Source: Pavlovales sp. CCMP2436 (lineage: Eukaryota > Haptophyta > Pavlovophyceae > Pavlovales). Taken from it: 17,505 nucleotides of DNA. Positions 1 through 8,434 of the stretch are shown here, in pieces; the stretch's first letter is position 1, and the number at the start of each line of letters is the position of its first letter. The notes beneath the pieces are model-generated. The model searched no databases. It was not told the DNA's origin and saw only the letters and a list, made by a program, of their open reading frames with translations. The stretch is from positions 345,207 through 362,711 of the forward strand of contig MU631390.1 in assembly GCA_026770615.1 (NCBI GenBank). The letters run 5' to 3'. Position numbers and translations under genes: made by a program.

Positions 1-51
1 GTGAAGCGGCTAACGAGAGGGCAGGAACAGCTAGGAAGCGTAGGGCGATAC

Positions 52-271
52 GACACAGAGCAGGTGGTCTGAAGCTGTGTCACAAGGTCTCTTAGTAAGT
101 AAGAGACCCTGACAAGAGATCTAAAGAGGCGTCGAGAGCAGCCGTAGAGCAGTCGAGACGGCAGCTGAGCCCGGGATATTAAATCCGGGCAGTCCGATGG
201 CGAACCGGACAGAGCCAAAGTGTGTAAAACACTTGGGCTCCCGACAGACTGTGTGACTCTAGCTACAGTCT
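52..271 (+). ncRNA. Candidate structured RNA: chain of adjacent stem-loops
   Basis: At least five perfect or near-perfect hairpins follow each other closely. They pair 52-58 with 75-81 (7 bp), 86-94 with 100-108 (9 bp, loop GTAAG), 169-174 with 185-190 (6 bp), 192-196 with 206-210 (5 bp), 212-223 with 229-240 (5+6 bp around one mismatch, loop GTAAA), and 246-252 with 265-271 (7 bp). The three stems between 169 and 240 are separated by single unpaired bases, which suggests a folded RNA rather than chance. I recognise no snRNA, tRNA, SRP or hammerhead consensus in it. It could be a non-coding RNA, a structured UTR or the 5' region of a retroelement. The strand is a guess, because stems look the same on both strands. 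Confidence 0.3.
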
Positions 272-457
272 TCAGCTGCTTGGTTTGCCACTGTGGTTAC
301 CACCCGAGAAAAAGTTACGTATTTTACGCCCATATCTATGGCCGGCCGTGGTCGAAGATCTCCAGCTCTGACCGAACATTACTAATTAGCCGAATATCAA
401 TAATCGCTGGCCGATGCACATTGGCCGACGGAGGGGGATGGGAGTTTCGTTATTGCA

Positions 458-553
458 GATTTTCACTTTTAGTTATTTATAAACTGAGTATTTCCAAACT
501 GGTTTGAGTTTTTACTTATGGCTATTTATGAACTGAGTGTTTCCAAACTGGTT
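458..553. repeat. Two-copy 48-bp tandem repeat
   Basis: Two diverged units follow each other with a period of 48 bp. Both share the cores GAGT(A/G)TTTCCAAACTGG and CCAAACTGGTTT, the latter at 494-505 and 542-553. The short open frames across 220-709 have no recognisable protein features and look accidental. Confidence 0.7.
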
Positions 554-669
554 TTTGTTCTTTACCTATTGAGCCATGCATTTACGCATGCAGTTTACAT
601 TGTTTGTACTGGCCGCGGCGCCGCGCCGACAAATAACCGGGTGCAAGCTGGGTACCAGAGAAAACGAAA

Positions 670-765
670 TTTTCATAGGTTCACCAGGATTTTTTCTTTT
701 TTTTTCTGAAGGTAAATCGGAGGAACCGGTGGTTTACAGTAGGAATCCTGGAGAACCTATGAAAA
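670..765. repeat. Short inverted-repeat element (22-bp arms)
   Basis: The arm at 670-691 (starting TTTTCATAGGTTC) is the reverse complement of 744-765 with one mismatch. The 52-bp interior includes a T-rich run. The size and shape suit a very small MITE or a transcribed hairpin. No clear target-site duplication was identified. Confidence 0.6.
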
Positions 766-802
766 CAGCTTGGCCCAGACCGTGTGCTGTCGCAGATACG
801 CC

Positions 803-968
803 GGTCAGTGACTGAACAACACCTGTTGTCGTTGAACCATGCTGAGCCGCTAATGTTGAGAGACGCGGGCGGAATAAATAATAATAAAATATATAGTTGA
901 ACCATGCTGAGCCGCTAATATATATACATATATATAATATATGTATATAGCGGCTCAGCATGGTTCAA
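803..968. repeat. Repeat family B: direct copy plus 72-bp near-perfect hairpin
   Basis: The word TTGAACCATGCTGAGCCGCT occurs at 832-851 and 897-916, and its inverse at 949-968. The inverted pair 897-968 forms a hairpin whose loop (918-947) is itself an AT palindrome. Sequence 5' of the first copy (803-831, including GACTGAAC and CACCTGTTG) is shared with 12832-12874, so this is a dispersed family in at least two places in the window. Confidence 0.7.
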
Positions 969-1082
969 AAATAGACAATTGATTTATTATACGTTATATT
1001 GCGTCTCTGCTCGGTTGCTCACGTACTCGGCCTATGGAAATATATCACAAAGTGTTAAAATGTAGGGGCATGATAGATTCTC

Positions 1083-1092
1083 ATAATATATG

Positions 1093-1124
<32 letters not shown>

Positions 1125-1134
1125 CATATATTTA
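1083..1134. repeat. (AT)n palindrome in AT-rich spacer
   Basis: A long TA-dinucleotide tract is symmetric about its centre: AATATATGA on the left, mirrored by TCATATATT on the right. It can extrude as a cruciform. The surrounding stretch 970-1370 is AT-rich with many short TACATA/ATAAATA words and no supported coding sequence. Confidence 0.7.
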
Positions 1135-1418
1135 CTTATTGAACTAGATTAAATACATACATACATATACATATGCATAAATATATAGACTAGATTCCGT
1201 CAGTATTAAATGAATACCTCATATTATAGTTAGCTACTCTATATTAAATATAATATACAATACAATATAAATAAATAAAGAAATAGAGTCTAACATATTC
1301 TACTTACTTAATATCTTGATAAAGGACTTCACATATTTCTATAAATTTTATAAGTATATTGGCATGCTGCAAGCGCCGCCCGCACGCATCCGCGGCGAGG
1401 CCAGGGCAAAGAGTACGA

Positions 1419-2215
1419 TCAATCATTCTCCGAAATGCACCAGGCCTCGAAGAATGCCACCGGATTGTGCAGATTGCCGAGGCGGATCAACCTCCCCGGG
1501 GGCGAAGGTGGAGCTGCAAAAGCGCGTACCTCAGCCGCCCAAAGGAGGGCTACAGGACCGTTCTGCAGCTCGCCGAAAAGCCTGGCGATTGTGAGCACGT
1601 CCCAGTCGGACTGAGCGCCGTGTCCGCACTGCGCGCGCGCAGCGGCGTCAGGCATGCGTATGGATCCTGGGTGGGCGACAACATTTCGGTTGGTGCCAGT
1701 TGTTCCCGTGGCGCAGCGAGCGACTGCTGCGTCTGCCCTCTCGCCACCAGCGAGTAGTTGCTCAAGCCATGTTCCGCAGCCCATGAGTCGAATGCAGCAT
1801 ACGTGTCGGGGTCTTTTGCAATTTTCCTGTGTCGGGGCTTCGCAGCATGGACATCAAAAGCTTACTCGCCATCGTCCCCCTTGTAGAGGTCACCGCACAG
1901 CGCGCACGTCCTCAAGGTTGCCGATGCCTTTGCGCGCAGCCTGCATGCGCGGCGACGGTCGCGCGAATCGAAAGGCTTGTGGATGCCGCGTGTGTCCGTG
2001 ATGTAGTACGGACCCTGCTCGGGCTTTGTGGCACGAGGCGTTTCATCAGCGAGCTGCGTCTCGGCGTGCGAGAGATCGGCGACAACTGCGAAGATATCGG
2101 CGCGGGCAACTGCGACCAGGTGAAGCCCGCGCGACAAGGTGAAAGCGCGAACTCCTTTAAAAAGTTCGCTGGAGTTGGCACGCTTCGCCATGTCGGGCGA
2201 GCTGCTCTTGGTCAT
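1419..2215 (-). pseudogene. Broken ORF, unrecognised, possibly mobile-element derived
   Basis: Reading leftward from an ATG at 2215, one frame stays open to 1550 except for a TAA at 1862-1864. Residues before the stop include a CALCGDLYKGDDGE stretch. After it the same frame continues AFDVHAAKPRHRK and then DPDTYAAFDSWAAEHGLSNY, which looks like genuine protein. Cys-x2-Cys before the stop and His-x5-His after it would form a C2H2-like zinc site across the stop, so the stop probably replaced a sense codon. Toward 1419-1700 another frame gives a plausible stretch (LFGELQNGPVALLWAAEV), suggesting a further frameshift. I do not recognise the family. An intact spliced gene is less likely, because no convincing GT-AG pair removes the TAA. 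Confidence 0.45.
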
Positions 2216-2469
2216 GGCTCTGGATACGTGGGCGCTCGCAGCCGTGGATGATGCCGGGGTCTGGACTACCCCGCACTCGCTGTAGCAGTCTCGTCGCCGT
2301 CTCCGCGGCCTAGCTGTCTCAGCTGCCGCCGTCGTGGCCTGCCCGCCATCCAGCGCGCCCTTAGCCGGTGGCGCCGCAGATAGCCCTCCCAGTGCCCCGC
2401 GTCAATGCCCGTTACGTGGGTGTAATTAAGTATTTTAAGATTTCAAATAAAAAAATTGTGATGTTTCGT
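2216..2469. other. Spacer with no supported gene
   Basis: GC-rich up to about 2400, continuing the composition of the broken ORF, then AT-rich. Only short open frames with no recognisable motifs are present. Confidence 0.4.
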
Positions 2470-2712
2470 GTTTCTTGTTTATCGGAATTGATGTATCTTT
2501 CAGAGTGCTGTATCGGTGTATCTTTTGGGCCGATACAGCGCGATACAGCACGATACTTCTGATGTATCGTGTATCATACATCAGATACATCTACCACGCT
2601 ATATAACCTGCATCGTATATCGCGATACAAGATACATCAGCTGTATTGCGATGTATCGGTGATGTATCCGATACACGATACATTCCGATACATCAATTTT
2701 GATGTATCACCA
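2470..2712. repeat. Dense GATGTATC/GATACATC palindrome cluster
   Basis: The motif TGTATC and its inverse GATACA occur well over a dozen times in about 240 bp on both strands, giving many mutually pairing segments, for example GATGTATCGTGTATCATACATC and CGATACACGATACATTCC. The unit is too irregular for a simple tandem repeat. A fold-back non-autonomous transposon or a binding-site cluster would fit. Confidence 0.65.
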
Positions 2713-2840
2713 CCCCTCTGTATTCCTATCCAATAGGAAAATCTCAAGACCGGTACCGATAGGTGTGTGCCAGAGGGCACTCTGGGCTGCATCAGGGGTG
2801 AGCCAAACACACCTGGGGGTGTTTAGGCTACCTCACACAC

Positions 2841-2958
2841 CAGCAACAACATTTAGAACAGTCAGACGCCCGCAGTAGGCAATGGGCGACGGCAGCGCTC
2901 AGACCAGCACAACATTTAGAACAGTTAGACGCCAGCTTGAATGCCTATCAGTAATATA
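2841..2958 (+). repeat. Repeat family A, copy 1 (plus partial duplicate)
   Basis: The core AGCGCTCAGACCAGCACAAC, followed by ATTTAGAACAGT and GACGCCAGCTTGAAT, is shared with 15748-15838 (same orientation) and 17404-17495 (opposite orientation). Just upstream, 2841-2870 repeats the middle of the unit (CAACATTTAGAACAGTCAGA), a local partial duplication. The spacer 2713-2840 holds nothing recognisable. Confidence 0.75.
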
Positions 2959-2972
2959 AATGTTATGTTATG

Positions 2973-3011
2973 TTATGATGTCCTTTCTACCGCCTGGTGC
3001 GCAGTCTGCGT
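2973..3011 (+). repeat. Repeat family C, copy 1
   Basis: A stretch running TTATGATG ... CTACCGCCTGGTGCGCAG ... CTGCGT matches 9826-9866 with a few differences. A short GTTATGTTATGTTATG run precedes it. The second copy lies in intron 2 of the large plus-strand gene, so this is a dispersed element rather than a gene part. Confidence 0.6.
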
Positions 3012-3146
3012 GCGATGTTCTGTTCTGTTCTGCTATTATGATGTTCCACAACCACAGTGATGCCCATCGGTGGGGCCCCCGTTTAATAATCGATTTGGGT
3101 GAAGCTAGGCGCGACTGCTGTATCAAGTTGGCTGTACAGTATGGGT

Positions 3147-4941
3147 GGTATAATGGGCTGGTTTTTCGGGAGGTCCAAAACTAGGGCTCAATTCACTCGA
3201 ACAGGGTCGGGGCTGGGACGGGTCAAGCTCTAGGGTCTTGCGAGTTCCCAACCGGAGGCGCGCGATTTTTGGATAGTGAATTAGTCCGGGTCTTGGTCGG
3301 TTTTTGGAGATCGCTTTTCGGGCCTTAAAAAGGGGGATATAATGGGCTGGAATCTGCGGGCGGGCCGCGGGCAGGCCGCTGGCGGCCCGGTGAAGGCCGC
3401 GCTCGGGTCGGCTGGGTTCTCTGTAGTATAGCGCATCTTCCTGCTGACTCGGCGCCTCGAGAAGACACGCGGGTCGAGCACGCTAGCCCTCTGAAAATGA
3501 CGCCCGGACAATGTTTTGGGTGTATTTTGACACTTTCGCAAGTGGGCGCCCACAACCAGGAGTAAATTCGCGCCAATCGGGTCGGGATGGCGGGTGAGCA
3601 ACTAGAATGATAGTGCCGGCCCTCAACTGGACGCGCGCGCGTCTAATACGCGGATCTAGTCCGCGTCTAGGGGTGCTACTGGAGGCCGCCTTTCGTGCAA
3701 AAAAGTACAATTTACTGTACTGTAGGGCGCTTCAGTCAGTCTTGGTGCTGCGTGTGCTCAGGCGTGTGCAAAGTCCTTGGAGTGCCGTGTTTGCTCAGCG
3801 CGAAGGGCGCGATGGATTGAAGTACGGCTGCGTCTCGTCGGCGTTCAACACGCGGCGTCCCTCTTCTGGCGCGCCCCCGCGGCCGCGCGCGCGGGGGCGG
3901 GAGCGAGGTACCTGGAGCCGGCCTTCGCCTGGGAACGAGTTCTCTGTCGTGAGCGAGTAGTGGTCCGACTCGTCCATGCTGGTGTCGAGGGGGCATGCGT
4001 CCGCTGGCGGTCGCGACGTGGCCGGAGTCGGGAGCGTAGCGTTGGTGCTTGGCCTCGCGCGTTCTGCTCCACCCGCCCGTTGCTCCTGCGACCCGCCGGG
4101 CGTCTTGGCCTCCACGCAGAAGTCCGCGATGTGTTTCTCCGCCACTGGCTGGGTGCAGACGCCCGTGCGCTTATGCGAGACTGTGATCGCCTTGCCTGCT
4201 GCAGCTCGGGGCGCTTGGCGAAGAAGCGGGGCCAGTAGGACTTGTCCAACTTCTGCTTCTCGAGGGCGCGCACCGCGACCTTGGACAGCTTGGCGATCTT
4301 GCCGCCCAACCGGTTGACAGCGGCACGGCGCACAAGGAGCGACATGATCACCACCTTGATCTCCTTGCGGGTGACGGCCTGGTCGCCCAGCCCCTTGAGG
4401 TGGATGTAGAGCGCGAGCATCTCCTCCTCTTGCACGGTCAGGACCGAGCGCGTGTCGTTCGTCTTGCGGCCATCACGAGCATTCGCCGCGAGCCGCTGAA
4501 TCGTCGTGCGCTTCACGAGCGGAAAGCACTTCGAGCCGTCCGCGTTCTGCAGCTTGAGCACGCGATCGAGCGCGCCATACTGCCTCTCGTCGGTCTGGAC
4601 GAGCGCGAGTGCCACGCTGTACTGCGCATCCGCCTCGAGCTTGTTGACCTTGTTGAGCTCCATCTCCGCCTTGCTTTTCGGCTTGGCGATGCGGCTCGCG
4701 ATGCCGCGCTGGACGCGCATGCTCGTGACCTTGCGCACGCCCGCGCTCGTGCCCGCGGGCGCGCCCAGGCGCGCTCCCAGGTGCGCCCCCGCGCTCGCAG
4801 GCGGCTCGCTAAGCATCGGACCCATCGGCGAGGACCTAGCGGACTAGGACGGGTTTGCGGCGTATTTGATTGGGAGACCTTTGAGCACGAATGTTCCTGG
4901 CGTAATAAGAATCCAGCCCATTATACCCCCCAGCCCATTAC
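3147..4941 (-). mobile_element. DNA transposon with nested terminal inverted repeats (CENP-B/pogo-like, non-autonomous)
   Basis: The word TATAATGGGCTGG occurs at 3149-3161 and 3338-3350. Its inverse CCAGCCCATTATA is at 4913-4925, with a second inverse copy CCAGCCCATTA at 4930-4940. Both sides therefore carry two end copies facing inward, consistent with an element (about 3331-4930) inserted in or duplicated within the ends of a related one. Similarity extends past the core: a G run precedes the word at 3332-3336 and in the complement of 4926-4930. The interior holds a damaged transposase reading leftward. TA-rich ends suit Tc1/mariner-pogo biology, but exact target-site duplications are not resolved. 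Confidence 0.65.
3795..4825 (-). pseudogene. CENP-B/pogo-type transposase, frameshifted and truncated
   Basis: From the ATG at 4825, about 200 residues look like the N-terminal half of a CENP-B/Tc5-HTH DDE transposase. They hold a psq-like helix-turn-helix region (LVKRTTIQRLAANARDGR), then the HTH_Tnp_Tc5 signature LTVQEEEMLALYI, and YWPRFFAKRPEL, the usual W..F..R.PEL end. Right after PELQQ (near 4195-4205) a frame change is needed. The new frame continues KAITVSHKRTGVCTQPVAEK and ends with VLNADETQPYF, the first catalytic Asp motif of DDE_1 enzymes, before a stop at 3795. The rest of the catalytic core, with the second and third acidic residues, is absent between 3331 and 3795. An Arg/Pro/Ala-rich insertion separates AEKHIADFCVE from NADET. 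The product would be inactive. Confidence 0.75.
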
Positions 4942-5068
4942 TTCAGTCTCGACTTCATTTTTTTTGTAACTACGACTTACTTACAATAGAAAAGGGCAGC
5001 AGGCAGTGTGTTGCAGACATTCTATCTCAGAAGTGGTCGACTCCAAGCGTGTAAGCGCGACGACATTC

Positions 5069-5104
5069 AGTCACCCAGGCGGCATGTAGTCACCCAGGCG
5101 GCAT
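5069..5104. repeat. Two-copy 17-bp direct repeat
   Basis: AGTCACCCAGGCGGCAT occurs at 5069-5085 and again at 5088-5104, two bases apart. It lies just beyond the 3' end of the minus-strand ORF 5156-6520. It might be a recent slippage product or a bound site. Confidence 0.7.
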
Positions 5105-5155
5105 ACTTAGGCGCCGATCCCAAACCGTGTCTCCCTGCGGAGGTGGTACGCGCCC

Positions 5156-6520
5156 TCAGCCCACTCGTCGGGGGTTGCCGTCGTCGTCAATGTCAGTGCG
5201 TGTGCCGCCGCCGTTGCCGGTGCCGGTGCCGGTGCGCTCCAATCGCGCGCGCGCAATGATGACCTTGGCGTGCCCTCGAAGTGCGCACATGCCGATCTCC
5301 TGTCTCATCTTCCACAGGAGAGTGCTGTGCGCTTGCGCAGCGGAGGGGGCCCCCATGCGAGCTTGGAGCGCTCTTGCGCCCATGCTGGCGAGGTCCCCGA
5401 CGAAGGATTCCAGGTCGTCAGACCACTCGCCGAAGGCTCCAATCACGAGGGCGGCGAACGCGGGGCCGCCTGCAGTGCAGAAGGTCTGTGCGCGGGCCTG
5501 CATCGGGCCAGTCTGCCCGGGGGTAGTGTGGAAGAAGTCGCGATCAATCTTGATGAGCTCCGCCATGCGTTCTACCGGAAGCGAGTCAGCTCGCCTGCCC
5601 ACAGCACGCCCAGGGTAGTTGCCGTCGGTGTCCCTGAACCGAGTCCTGCAGAACGCCATGGTCTTGAGTTCAAGCAGTCGCGGGACCGCCCGCCCACCCT
5701 TGTGGTCGTACTCGGCGTAGAAGTCGACCTTCGGCCCGGGTCGCCGGCCTACCCTACCGAAGAAGAGCCGGTACGCGGCCTGGTTGGAGGCGAGTACCGA
5801 GGCGAAGATGTCTCCCGCCTCGGTGCGCGCGTGCGCACCCATTCTCCTCGCAACCTCAGCCAGGAGGGCGAGGAGCGGATCGTGCCTGAGCTTGGAGATG
5901 TGGTCGCCGGTAACGCTCTGCCCGGTAGCCGCGACAATGTTGCCTCCGTGTACGTCGATGTCGCGGTTAAACAACCGCGCGCCGCGCGCGGCTAGGCTGA
6001 CGCAGATGGGACTCGGGACGCCGAAGAAGCGTGCTGTGATCTCCACCCACTCGCCGATGGTGCAGGCGCCGTAGCCAATCAGAAGCACGGCCACCCAGGT
6101 AGAGCTGTTGCGGTCGATGCTCCTAACCAAGTGCACGATGTGATCGCCCCGCGGGAGCGCGTTGATCCGCATGTTGAGCGCGTCAAACCGCTGAGCCTCG
6201 CGGTCCTCGGTGAGGTCCTTCTGCATGTTGAGGCTTGGCTTGCCTGTGAGATCCCTGCGCACCATCGGCCAGGCCTCCTCTGGGGGGAGGTGTAGCACAC
6301 GGGATGGCAGGTCTGCGTTGATCATCGCTCCAGCACCGACGCCAGCCTCCTGTTGCATCTCGAGCCAGCAGCAGAGGAACGCCTGTCCCTGCGGTGGTGG
6401 CGGCAGCGGTCTGGGGAGGTCTGGTCGCGGCAAGTGCAGGTATGACCGCCAGCCATGCGCGCGCATGTCCAGGAAGGAGTTCCGTCCTACTACGAGCGCG
6501 ACTTGCGGCAGCTCGAGCAT
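5156..6520 (-). CDS. Mobile-element-associated protein with PD-(D/E)XK-like nuclease signature
   Basis: An uninterrupted ORF of 454 residues counted from the first in-frame ATG (6520). The frame is open to 6577, with GTG at 6556 and TAA upstream, so the 5' end may be incomplete. Numbering from 6556, residues 275-298 read PKVDFYAEY, then LLELKT; D278, E296 and K298 fit the D...ExK core of PD-(D/E)XK nucleases. This is followed by FCRTRFRD, GRAVGRRADSLP, IDRDFF, PGQTGPMQAR and ALVIGAFGEWSDDLESFV (373-381 GAFGEWSDD). From memory this order (AELK, cys/Tyr patch, VxRRA, D-R, G-P, GAFGE.S.D) marks a family of uncharacterised proteins that recurs beside reverse transcriptases and other mobile-element genes in algae, dinoflagellates and invertebrates. 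The nuclease role is inference. The tail after residue 430 is a low-complexity TGTGTGNGGG segment. The N-terminus has a Pro-rich stretch (46-56). No intron is evident. Confidence 0.6.
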   Translation of the reverse strand: MLELPQVALVVGRNSFLDMRAHGWRSYLHLPRPDLPRPLPPPPQGQAFLCCWLEMQQEAGVGAGAMINADLPSRVLHLPPEEAWPMVRRDLTGKPSLNMQKDLTEDREAQRFDALNMRINALPRGDHIVHLVRSIDRNSSTWVAVLLIGYGACTIGEWVEITARFFGVPSPICVSLAARGARLFNRDIDVHGGNIVAATGQSVTGDHISKLRHDPLLALLAEVARRMGAHARTEAGDIFASVLASNQAAYRLFFGRVGRRPGPKVDFYAEYDHKGGRAVPRLLELKTMAFCRTRFRDTDGNYPGRAVGRRADSLPVERMAELIKIDRDFFHTTPGQTGPMQARAQTFCTAGGPAFAALVIGAFGEWSDDLESFVGDLASMGARALQARMGAPSAAQAHSTLLWKMRQEIGMCALRGHAKVIIARARLERTGTGTGNGGGTRTDIDDDGNPRRVG

Positions 6521-6934
6521 GCCGCGCTGCGTGATGGTGCCGGTCGGCTCGTCCACGATATCATTTCTTCGTTTTTAGCAGGAACGCGCTGTCTCGCGCG
6601 CTGTCGCGCGAGTTGTCGTGCTCAGCGGGTTGCACAAGGCTTGGTGATGGGCGCATAGTCGCGAGGGCCGTGTCGCCCTTCCGCTTCTCTCTCCGCCCGC
6701 CTCAGTTCAGCCTCTGCTACTCACATGTACCAGTGGCAGTCGTCGATCAAGATGCTCTGTCACAGTTGACGCTCGGCTCGGGCTCCTTCAGGTGCGCGGC
6801 TGGCGGCAAGTACGGTCTCGCGGCGAAGCCCACCAGGTGGACTCTCGGCGATGTCCGAGTGATGAAGGAGGGGCCTTTGGCCAGGCGACCGCGCAGGCCC
6901 TCAATCACTTGAGCAAGACTTCGGAAACCACTTA

Positions 6935-7546
6935 CGGGCGTGCGTGGCACGGCGGGCTTCCTCAAGACGGTTCACACCAAGACCGTCGAGGCCAAGCTCG
7001 AGCAAGCGCACCGAGATCTACTTCCACCTTCACTTCTTCGGAGATGCCGACCTCATTAGGCGCGAGCTGATCGACACGTGCTCGCTGACTGCACTATGAG
7101 CTCGATGTGGCCTGCTGAGCGAGGTGCTCGAATTCGACGGAGGCCGGCAGAGGCGAGCGCACCCTCCACTTCATTGACTGGTGCGGACACGCATGGACAG
7201 CCTGTCTGGCTCTATGTCGCTGCACACCATGGTGCAGCAGAAGGCCCAGCGGCGCGATACGCTAGCCGCGACGTAGGCGCAGAAAGATGCGGCTAAGGCG
7301 CTGCGCGAGCAGAAAAAGCAAAATGAGGCCGCCAAGCTCGCTGAGCTCGAGAGTAAGTTCTTGCTGTGCGAGACCGTGTACGCGTGTGGCGTCTTGCCGT
7401 GCGAGATAGCAAAGGCGAAGCGCTGCCCGACGTGCCGCACGATCGCCGAGTCTGGCTGCGCGTGCGGGAAGGTGAGCTATGCTCTGCAGCGCGTAGGGCC
7501 CTGGCAAAGGTCAGCCCCTACTACAGCAGCGCCCGCTGCTGAGTAA
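6935..7546 (+). pseudogene. Degraded ORF with coiled-coil and Cys-rich tail
   Basis: One frame from 7013 to a TAA at 7544 gives EIYFHLHFFGDADLIRRELI, then LLSEVLEFDGG, then MVQQKAQRRDTL and KALREQKKQNEAAKLAELES (charged helix). It ends in a Cys-rich tail with CETVYAC, CPTC and CAC. It is interrupted by a TGA near 7096, another TGA near 7174 and TAG at 7274-7276. Upstream, TAGFLKTVHTKTVEAKLEQA lies one frame away and joins at about 7012 by a 1-nt shift. Helix followed by Cys pairs resembles the C-terminal tails of some algal DDE transposases, but I cannot assign it. It lies back to back with the ORF ending at 6520, on the other strand. Confidence 0.45.
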
Positions 7547-7658
7547 TGCGGCCCGGCTTGAAGTACAACACTATATGCCTTGTAGAACAAATGTGTATAG
7601 TACGGCAAGCGTACTTATAGCAGAATTACCCGCACTAAGGTGGCTTATTGGCTCTGTG

Positions 7659-8282
7659 CTAAAATAATAATAATTTATTCCGCTCGAGACCCGTCATCGA
7701 TCGTCGGTTCATAACGACGTCACTCTCGCGAGTGAATCCGCCGTGCCCGCAGGTACCTCCAGCTGCGCTTGTGCGCTGAAGGCCCATCACTGACAAGAAA
7801 TTATATCGTTGAGCTGCCGAAGCTGCCAGAGTCCTCGCCAAAGTTGCCGTCACCGCGTCCCGCCGGTTTCTTTTCCCGTCGTCGTCACCACTGCTGTTCT
7901 CATCACTCGATCTTGAGTGTTTGCCAGGTTTGCCTACCCAGTTCGCCAGTGGACTGATTACCCTGGTGATGAACTCTGGGACAGACTCGCTCGCGGCTTG
8001 AAAGAGAACGTGCAGCGTCAGCGCCGGCAGCAAAACCTGCAGTGTCTGCGACAACAGCGAAACCTCGGCAGCGGGCGCGTGAGCGGGTGCATCAGCGGCA
8101 GGAGCCGCTGCCACACCGGTTGCCGCGTCCGCCACGGGAGATGGCACCATCAGCTCCTCAATCTCCGCGTCAGCGGGCGCGTCAGCGAGCGAGTCAGCGG
8201 GCGCGAGCACAAATGAAGTACACTTTTTCAAAATCTGCTCAAAGTACGATTCAGTGGACCGCTCGGGATCGCAGGAGGCCAT
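7659..8282 (-). CDS. Hypothetical 207-aa protein
   Basis: An ATG at 8282 is preceded by an in-frame TAG and followed by an uninterrupted frame ending KLLLF and TAG. The N-terminus (STESYFEQILKKCTSF) looks like ordinary coding sequence. Residues 28-75 are Ala/Pro/Asp-rich (repeated AD/AP), followed by a hydrophobic amphipathic stretch (LLSQTLQVLLPALTLHVLF, about 77-95), then SVPEFITRVISPLANWVG, an acidic-basic linker with SSGDDDGKRNRRD, and a C-terminal region with LARTLAASAAQRYNFLSV. No family is recognised. Its start lies 152 bp from, and divergent to, the large plus-strand gene. A shorter true coding region with spliced ends is possible, since the last codons run into an AATAAATTATTATT tract. 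Confidence 0.45.
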   Translation of the reverse strand: MASCDPERSTESYFEQILKKCTSFVLAPADSLADAPADAEIEELMVPSPVADAATGVAAAPAADAPAHAPAAEVSLLSQTLQVLLPALTLHVLFQAASESVPEFITRVISPLANWVGKPGKHSRSSDENSSGDDDGKRNRRDAVTATLARTLAASAAQRYNFLSVMGLQRTSAAGGTCGHGGFTRESDVVMNRRSMTGLERNKLLLF

Positions 8283-8434
8283 TGACTCATGATCTGCGCT
8301 TCCGACACCGGCGACACAGCCCAGCTAACACCATGACAAGGCCACATACCAACTTTTGAACAACGTCCGAAAAAAAACCGGTGTGTAACGGTCAGAAAAA
8401 AACGGAACGGCAAAATCAGAAACCTAAATTTCAA
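8283..8434. promoter_or_regulatory. Candidate shared promoter between divergent genes
   Basis: This 152-bp spacer separates the start codons of the minus-strand 207-aa ORF and the eight-exon plus-strand gene. It holds two similar motifs, GAAAAAAAACCGG (8369-8381) and CAGAAAAAAACGG (about 8393-8405). No TATA box is obvious. The promoter role is inferred from position only. Confidence 0.3.

Noticed and set aside
220..709. Small plus-strand open frames as genes
   Set aside because: No motifs, no splice support, and they overlap a tandem repeat and an inverted repeat.
5156..5995. Plus-strand frames of 163 and 241 codons opposite the nuclease-like ORF
   Set aside because: They mirror the GC-rich minus-strand gene and have biased, motif-free composition.
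7013..7546. Reassigned stop codons to explain in-frame TGA/TAG
   Set aside because: The better-supported genes here use TGA and TAG as stops, and this region also needs a frameshift, so decay is simpler.
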